Positions 58,901 through 64,000 of a stretch of 64,000 nt of DNA are shown here, piece after piece. Position 1 is the first letter of the stretch. Each line of letters starts with the position of its first letter. Made by a program: the position numbers and the translations under genes. Origin of the DNA: Chitinophagaceae bacterium (GTDB lineage Bacteria; Bacteroidota; Bacteroidia; Chitinophagales; Chitinophagaceae); NCBI GenBank assembly GCA_020403455.1, contig JADBXP010000003.1, positions 62,001 through 126,000 on the forward strand. The letters are read 5' to 3'. Under the pieces are notes generated by a model. That model saw only the letters and a list, made by a program, of their open reading frames with translations. It had not been told where the DNA came from and ran no database searches.

Positions 58901-61345
58901 TTATATTGGATCTACATCTGCATAAATCCTAACCCTGGAAAAACGCTGATTACTTTGAACTGCCTGCATCGCCCGGCTGATGGCATGTTTGATTTTTCCC
59001 AGGGCAACACCCTCTCTTGGAATTTTTAGCAACAGTTCCCAGATGTATTGGTTTCTTACGCGGTTTACAGGAGGTTGCGCGGGATCTAGTACCCGACAGC
59101 CGGGAAGTTGTTGCAACATACTGTGCAGATGTCTGGCGGCTTCACCAGCGAGATTGTCTTCCCGATGCTTACAATAAAATCGAATCAGTCGGGTAAAAGG
59201 AGGATAACCAAATTCTTTTCTTTTGGGAAGTTCATCCTGATACAAACCGACGTAATCATGTTGCTGCGCATAGGTAAGTACCGGATGGTGAATTTGTCCT
59301 GCCTGTACCAATACCATTCCTTCCCCGGCAGTTCTTCCGGCACGGCCACTCACTTGTTCAATCAACTGAAAAGCACGCTCATTCACCCTGAAGTCTGCAA
59401 ATTGTAGCAATGCATCCGCATCCAGAATACCAACTAGATTTACTTTGTCAAAATGCAATCCCTTAACGACCATCTGTGTACCTATCAGGATATCTAATTG
59501 GTGTTGTTCAAATTGTTGTATCAGGTTGTCATGTTGATGCTTCCCTTTCACTGCATCCTGGTCCATTCGTGCTATTCTTGCCTGTGGAAAAAGTTGAGAG
59601 ACGATTTCTTCTATTTTTTCCGTGCCGAAATTTCTTGTTGAAAAATCATGCATGCCACAGGCATTGCATACCGTTACCGGTGCATATTGTTGCCCGCAAT
59701 AATGGCAAATGAGCCGATGTTTGAACTTGTGAAAAGTGAGACTTACATTACAATCCCTACAGCCGGGAATCCATCCACAAGTCAGACAAATTTGATAGGG
59801 ATCATACCCCCTTCGGTTCTGAAACAAGATCACCTGCTCACCTTTCGACAGCTTGTCTGTAATAGCTGTTCGAAGCGCCTGAGTAATGATGCGGTCCTCT
59901 TGTGATGATTTTTCTGTTTTGCGATTATCTATGATTTGAATGGGAGGTAACTCTACCTGGTTGAAGCGCTCACGCAGGGTAACTAGTCCGAATTTTTTTT
60001 GAAGGGCGTTGGTATAACTTTCCAGCGAGGGTGTAGCACTTCCCAATAAAACACGGGCCCCGCAAAGCTGTGCCAGATATATGGCTGCATCGCGGGCATG
60101 ATACCTGGGAGCAGGATCCTGTTGTTTGTATGAGGCATCGTGTTCTTCATCACAAATGATGAGTTCCAGTTGGTGAAAGGGTAACATCAGTGCGGAACGT
60201 GCACCCAAAACAACAATGGGTTCTCCGGATTTAACCCGGTTCCATATTTCAACCCGTTCATTTGCATTGAAGCGGGAATGATACACACATACATAACCGC
60301 CCAGCGACTGTTGCAGTCTTCGGATGATTTGTGTAGTCAAGGCAATCTCAGGTAACATATACAATACCTGCTTCCCCTGTTCTAAAAGGGATAGTATCAA
60401 AGAAGTATAGATTTCTGTTTTTCCGCTGGAAGTAACTCCATGCAATAAACAGACATTGTTTTCCTGCCAGGCAGTGTGAATCTGCTGTAATGAATTTTGT
60501 TGTGCTGACGACAGAGTGAAGGGAAGAGAAATATTTTTAGGACCTGCCGGAATTCTATCCTCATTTCTTTTTTCCTGCAATAAAATTCCTTTATCGAGTA
60601 ATGCTTTGAGTTGCGCGGAGGAAGCACCAGATTTTTCCAGTAGAGCGGAACGAGTTACTTCACCTTCCGTCTGTTGTAAATGGATGAAAGCGAGCAATAA
60701 TTCTAATTGTTTCGGACCGGATTTTCCCCAGTTGTTCAATAATTTTTCCAGGGAGGATTCAATGCGATAAGTCGGATGAAGTAAAATATAGGCAACCTGT
60801 TTGGGTTGGTATTTTTCTTTCATTTCCTCCCAGATAAATGCATAGTCTTTATCTATCAGTTGCCGGATCACCCTATAAACATTGGTAATGTCTAACAATT
60901 CCTGTATTTCAGCAATCTTCAATGATTTCCTCAACTCCAATGCTTCCGCCAGCAAATATTCCTGTTCACTTAAGTTGGTATCAGGGTTCGGTGCCATTTC
61001 ATTCCAGCATAAGATACTTTCACTGCTCAGTTTCAGGTTGGCCGGAATTGCTGCCTGCATCACCTCTCCTTCAGTACATAGGTAATAGGATGCCATCCAT
61101 TCCCACCATTGCAACTGTAAGGAACTTACAATTGGCTCCTCGTCCAGCACCTGCACAATGTCTTTAGGCGTATATTCTTTTTGTTCATCAGATAAAATGC
61201 GTTTAACAATGCCGGCGTAATGTTTGGATTTTCCCAACGTTACTTCTACCCGAATGCCCGGAACAATGGTCTTTTCCAGTGCCGCAGGCACAGACCAGGT
61301 ATAATTTTTTCGTAAGGCAAGTGGTATGATGACTTCTACCAGCAC
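58901..61345 (-). CDS. priA: Primosomal protein N' (replication restart helicase)
   Basis: 814 aa. Its N-terminal 3'BD and winged-helix parts precede a DEAD-type helicase: Walker A GVTSSGKTEIY, Walker B CDEEHD, the GSATPSLESY motif III, and a zinc-binding insert with eight cysteines (CLTCG, CRDC, CHYC, CNAC). It reloads DnaB at stalled forks. The start is a GTG at 61345, 16 nt downstream of a TACATTTG box. Length is normal. Confidence 0.96.
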   Translation of the reverse strand: MLVEVIIPLALRKNYTWSVPAALEKTIVPGIRVEVTLGKSKHYAGIVKRILSDEQKEYTPKDIVQVLDEEPIVSSLQLQWWEWMASYYLCTEGEVMQAAIPANLKLSSESILCWNEMAPNPDTNLSEQEYLLAEALELRKSLKIAEIQELLDITNVYRVIRQLIDKDYAFIWEEMKEKYQPKQVAYILLHPTYRIESSLEKLLNNWGKSGPKQLELLLAFIHLQQTEGEVTRSALLEKSGASSAQLKALLDKGILLQEKRNEDRIPAGPKNISLPFTLSSAQQNSLQQIHTAWQENNVCLLHGVTSSGKTEIYTSLILSLLEQGKQVLYMLPEIALTTQIIRRLQQSLGGYVCVYHSRFNANERVEIWNRVKSGEPIVVLGARSALMLPFHQLELIICDEEHDASYKQQDPAPRYHARDAAIYLAQLCGARVLLGSATPSLESYTNALQKKFGLVTLRERFNQVELPPIQIIDNRKTEKSSQEDRIITQALRTAITDKLSKGEQVILFQNRRGYDPYQICLTCGWIPGCRDCNVSLTFHKFKHRLICHYCGQQYAPVTVCNACGMHDFSTRNFGTEKIEEIVSQLFPQARIARMDQDAVKGKHQHDNLIQQFEQHQLDILIGTQMVVKGLHFDKVNLVGILDADALLQFADFRVNERAFQLIEQVSGRAGRTAGEGMVLVQAGQIHHPVLTYAQQHDYVGLYQDELPKRKEFGYPPFTRLIRFYCKHREDNLAGEAARHLHSMLQQLPGCRVLDPAQPPVNRVRNQYIWELLLKIPREGVALGKIKHAISRAMQAVQSNQRFSRVRIYADVDPI

Positions 61346-61361
61346 AACAACATAATTTACT

Positions 61362-61369
61362 CAAATGTA
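61362..61369 (-). promoter_or_regulatory. -7 box TACATTTG for priA
   Basis: Perfect TAnnTTTG on the minus strand, 16 nt before the priA GTG. It partly overlaps the 28-nt gap after plsC. Confidence 0.55.
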
Positions 61370-61373
61370 CTGA

Positions 61374-62135
61374 TTATGCCGAAGGGTAGTCGCGATAACG
61401 TCGCAGTGCCTGGTCCATTATCTGATAAACTTTTTCCCGAAGGAAGGGAATGTCAGCAGGCTGTAACCCATCTACCGGAACATCTTCCAGGAATATGACC
61501 CGACAGCGACCGGGGGTAAGGGTAAACAAACTTTTGAAATGGAGTCTGTCGATGGTATCGGGCAGGATCATCGGTTTGATGGGTGTTTGGGTTTCGATGG
61601 CAAGCCGGAATGCTCCATCAAAAAATGATTTCAACGGTTGGTCCTCCCGCATGTTGAAAGTGCCTTCCGGGAACAAAAAGATAGAAAGACCTTTGTTCAG
61701 TGCAGTCTTTAGTGCACGAAAACTTTGGGCCCTGGTTTCTGCATTGCTTCGATCGACCATGATAACAGCAGCACGGTAAATCCACCCGAATATGGGAATA
61801 CGACTGCTTTCAAATTTCCCCAGGATCCGAATGGGCTGTGGCGCCATCAGAACAATGGGGGGGATATCCATGTACGAGATGTGGTTGGCTACAAAGACCC
61901 ATTGCTTACCGGTATCGTGTGGATGTTCATACTCCATTTGATGTCGAACCCCGATGAGAAGAAACCAGGTGCTCGCCCAATAACGACAGATTTCATAAAT
62001 CAAGTTACCGCCTTTATAGTAACCGAATAGCAATGAAATCATTACAAGTGGGAAGGACAGTAGGGTAAGCACAGCAAAAATCAAGAATGCATATAGGCAG
62101 TAAATTATCTGTATCAGCCGGATAAATAATGGCAT
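61374..62135 (-). CDS. plsC: 1-acyl-sn-glycerol-3-phosphate acyltransferase
   Basis: 253 aa. It acylates lysophosphatidic acid to phosphatidic acid in the inner membrane. One or two N-terminal hydrophobic helices (about 5-40), then acyltransferase motif I VANHISYMD (HX4D), motif II around GKFESSRIPIFGWIYRA, motif III FPEGTFN. The ATG at 62135 gives the usual membrane-anchored N-terminus; an ATG seven codons upstream is also in frame. A variant TATCTTAG box lies about 31 nt upstream. Confidence 0.92.
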   Translation of the reverse strand: MPLFIRLIQIIYCLYAFLIFAVLTLLSFPLVMISLLFGYYKGGNLIYEICRYWASTWFLLIGVRHQMEYEHPHDTGKQWVFVANHISYMDIPPIVLMAPQPIRILGKFESSRIPIFGWIYRAAVIMVDRSNAETRAQSFRALKTALNKGLSIFLFPEGTFNMREDQPLKSFFDGAFRLAIETQTPIKPMILPDTIDRLHFKSLFTLTPGRCRVIFLEDVPVDGLQPADIPFLREKVYQIMDQALRRYRDYPSA

Positions 62136-62191
62136 AGGGTAATGCTGAGCTAACAATCAATAAGGGCTAAGATACTTATAACTGCTACAAT

Positions 62192-62365
62192 ATGAACAGA
62201 AATCCCGGTTCAAAATCTCACAACAGAAAAGAAAATCTCTCATTGGTGGATGATGGATTTGGCAAGGTTGCTACAAGAATAGCTTTAGGCAAGAAAAGGG
62301 AGAGAGTTGAAAGAGTTGATATGACGTTACAACAGAAATTATTTTTGAAGAGTTGGAATGATTGA
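62192..62365 (+). CDS. Possible small basic protein (57 aa)
   Basis: An open frame of 57 codons in the 329-nt gap between plsC (minus) and amtB (minus), starting MNRNPGSKSHNRKENLSLVD and ending KLFLKSWND. It is polar and Lys/Arg-rich, with no signal peptide or family motif I recognise. The opposite strand is also open here, so this may be chance. The rest of the gap up to 62464 shows nothing else. Confidence 0.3.
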   Translation: MNRNPGSKSHNRKENLSLVDDGFGKVATRIALGKKRERVERVDMTLQQKLFLKSWND

Positions 62366-62464
62366 TCATGGTACAGCTCACGAATTTGGACAGTATTTTG
62401 TGATGGGGCAGTCTCTTTATTAGTTTCAATGGGAAAGTGGAAATACACTACGTAAGTGCCTTGT

Positions 62465-63811
62465 TTATGCCTGAAGTGGTGCCCTTCCGTATTTTTCGGC
62501 ATGTTGGGTGTAGTCAAGTCCCATTTCTTCTTCTTCTTCACTTACGCGCAGTGGCAGGATCAGGTCGATAAATTTAAAGATAGCGAGTGACATGATGAAG
62601 CTGTAAGAAACTACGATGAAGAGGGCCTTCAACTGTGTAAAAAGGAAAGAATAATTTCCATAGAAAAGACCGTCATTACCGGCACTGTTGACTGTTTTGG
62701 TGGCGAAGATACCGGTGAGAACCATGCCTACCATGCCGCCCAGGCCATGGCAGGGGAAAACGTCTAGGGTATCATCGAGTTTGGATTTGCTTTTATAGTA
62801 AACGGCCAGGTTGGAAATCAGGGCTGCAACGGCACCGATAAAAATGCTGGAGGGTATTGCTACGAAACCTGCTGATGGTGTAATGGCTACCAGGCCGACC
62901 ACTGCTCCGATGCAGAAGCCGAGCACGGAGGGTTTTTTACCACGAACAACATCGAAGAACATCCAGGAGAGTCCGGCTGCGGCAGCTGCTGTGTTGGTGG
63001 TAGCAAAGGCACTCACTGCGAGGGCATTGGCACCCAGGGCAGACCCGGCATTAAATCCGAACCAGCCAAACCAGAGTAGTCCGGTACCGATCAGTACATA
63101 GGGAATATTAGCAGGTGGAATCTCTTTGTTTTCTATGTGGGCTTTGCGTCGTTTTAGTATGATGGCTCCGGCGAGGGCTGCACAGCCGGCAGAAATATGT
63201 ACGACCGTTCCTCCGGCAAAGTCGAGAGCACCCATTTTAAAAAGAAATCCCTCGGGATTCCAGCTCCAGTGGGCGATGGGGGCATAGACAAGAATGCTAA
63301 ACAGAACGATGAAGAGGGTATAAGCGGTAAAGCGAATTCTTTCAGCTACGGCGCCGACAACAAGTCCAGGAGTGATAACAGCGAACATCAGTTGAAAGAG
63401 GGCGAAGAGGGTGAGGGGAATGGTAGGGGCTAAGCTCCAGGGTGCGCCCGAGAGAACGTCTTTAAAAAACAGGTGGGTACTTGGATTACCAATGAATCCG
63501 CCGATGGATTCACCGAAGCAGAGGGAGTAACCAATTACGATCCAAAGTATGCTAACAACTCCGGTGGCGACCATGCTTTTGATCATGGTAGAGATAATGT
63601 TTTTGCGGTGTACCATTCCCCCGTAAAAGAAGGCGAGACCGGGAGTCATGAGGAATACGAGAGCGGTAGCGATGAGTAACCAGGTGATGTCTGCTGCATT
63701 GTAAAGTGTGGTATCGGGAAAAGGGGTGGAATTGGGTACGAATAGGGCGCCGATGGCGATGAGGAATAGAACTACGAAGGGAGCGTATTTCTTTACAATA
63801 GGGTTAGACAT
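62465..63811 (-). CDS. amtB: Ammonium transporter
   Basis: 448 aa, about eleven transmembrane helices. Amt signatures are ITWLLIATALVFLMTPGLAFFYGGMV near the start, the DFAGGTVVHISAG block (pore His), WFGFNAGSALGAN and CHGLGGMVG (second pore His). It conducts ammonium or ammonia across the inner membrane. No glnK PII gene lies on the window side; a partner could be beyond 64000. The remaining 189 nt to the window end are very AT-rich with no clear gene. Confidence 0.97.
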   Translation of the reverse strand: MSNPIVKKYAPFVVLFLIAIGALFVPNSTPFPDTTLYNAADITWLLIATALVFLMTPGLAFFYGGMVHRKNIISTMIKSMVATGVVSILWIVIGYSLCFGESIGGFIGNPSTHLFFKDVLSGAPWSLAPTIPLTLFALFQLMFAVITPGLVVGAVAERIRFTAYTLFIVLFSILVYAPIAHWSWNPEGFLFKMGALDFAGGTVVHISAGCAALAGAIILKRRKAHIENKEIPPANIPYVLIGTGLLWFGWFGFNAGSALGANALAVSAFATTNTAAAAAGLSWMFFDVVRGKKPSVLGFCIGAVVGLVAITPSAGFVAIPSSIFIGAVAALISNLAVYYKSKSKLDDTLDVFPCHGLGGMVGMVLTGIFATKTVNSAGNDGLFYGNYSFLFTQLKALFIVVSYSFIMSLAIFKFIDLILPLRVSEEEEEMGLDYTQHAEKYGRAPLQA

Positions 63812-64000
63812 AAAAATTATAATAATTAATAATAAATATTAACTATGGTAAAAATATTAATAAAAATGATTTAAAGTGTAAATAATAATAAATGTAATAA
63901 AATGTAATGTTTATAATTTCATTCATGGGGGGATTTGCTTCAACAAATAACGAGACTTGAAAATAAGGGATAGGATTGAATTTTAGGTGTATAATTAGCT

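Noticed and set aside
62218..62541. Minus-strand open frame of 107 codons overlapping the end of amtB
   Set aside because: It overlaps the confident amtB C-terminus in another frame, starts in a lysine run that comes from the acidic codons of amtB, and has no family-like sequence.

Overview
This is a bacterial chromosomal window from a member of the Bacteroidota, most likely Chitinophagia/Chitinophagaceae. Supporting signs are the many promoters with the Bacteroidota -7 element TAnnTTTG, the weak or missing Shine-Dalgarno sequences, an Oar-like TonB-dependent receptor, GSCFA and DUF4369-TlpA proteins, a zinc-less L36, an OmpA protein with thrombospondin type 3 repeats, and LytTR/LytS signalling. 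The family-level placement is inference. I found no rRNA, tRNA, CRISPR, prophage or insertion sequence. The window looks like core chromosome with little accessory DNA.

Layout. Positions 1-8400 hold a truncated TonB-dependent receptor, ribBA, phoH, rpe, a TPR lipoprotein, a TolB-like propeller protein and small conserved genes. Positions 8.4-19.8 kb hold DinB and S8 protease genes, an ALDH7-type aldehyde dehydrogenase, a LytS/LytTR two-component pair, the coupled ppk1-ppx polyphosphate pair, rfaE2 with a flippase-like membrane protein, and a half-length GT5 (glycogen-synthase-like) protein. Positions 19.9-28.8 kb hold metK, a Nudix hydrolase, rlmB, GSCFA, miaE, a TlpA-like thioredoxin and a large protein with a peptidase domain and a likely outer-membrane barrel. 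Positions 28.9-33.9 kb are the alpha ribosomal operon (infA, rpmJ, rpsM, rpsK, rpsD, rpoA, rplQ), then carA. Positions 34-45.7 kb hold aroQ, tamB, an rluD-type pseudouridine synthase, lipB, a PLP enzyme, a nucleotidyltransferase, an ECF sigma factor coupled to an anti-sigma/serine-protease fusion, and a small lipoprotein with valine heptads.

The most interesting region is 45.9-55.4 kb. A 17-codon open frame with seven Phe codons is followed by mutually exclusive antiterminator and terminator hairpins, directly upstream of pheA. This has the layout of a classical phenylalanine transcription attenuator. Downstream, on the same strand, lie pheA, an aminotransferase gene, tyrA, a DEAD-box helicase gene with its own promoter, the fused DAHP synthase/chorismate mutase gene, aroB, aroA, aroC and a DUF952 gene. 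Together with aroQ at 34 kb they cover most of the shikimate, Phe and Tyr pathway. The end of the window (55.7-64 kb) has a triple-DPBB RlpA-like protein behind three 44-bp repeats, an OmpA/TSP3 protein, priA, plsC and amtB.

Two further patterns stand out. At least six promoters place the -7 box only 3-5 nt before the start codon, which predicts leaderless transcripts. The tamB frame continues upstream of its first ATG into a good membrane anchor but has no ATG, GTG or TTG there.
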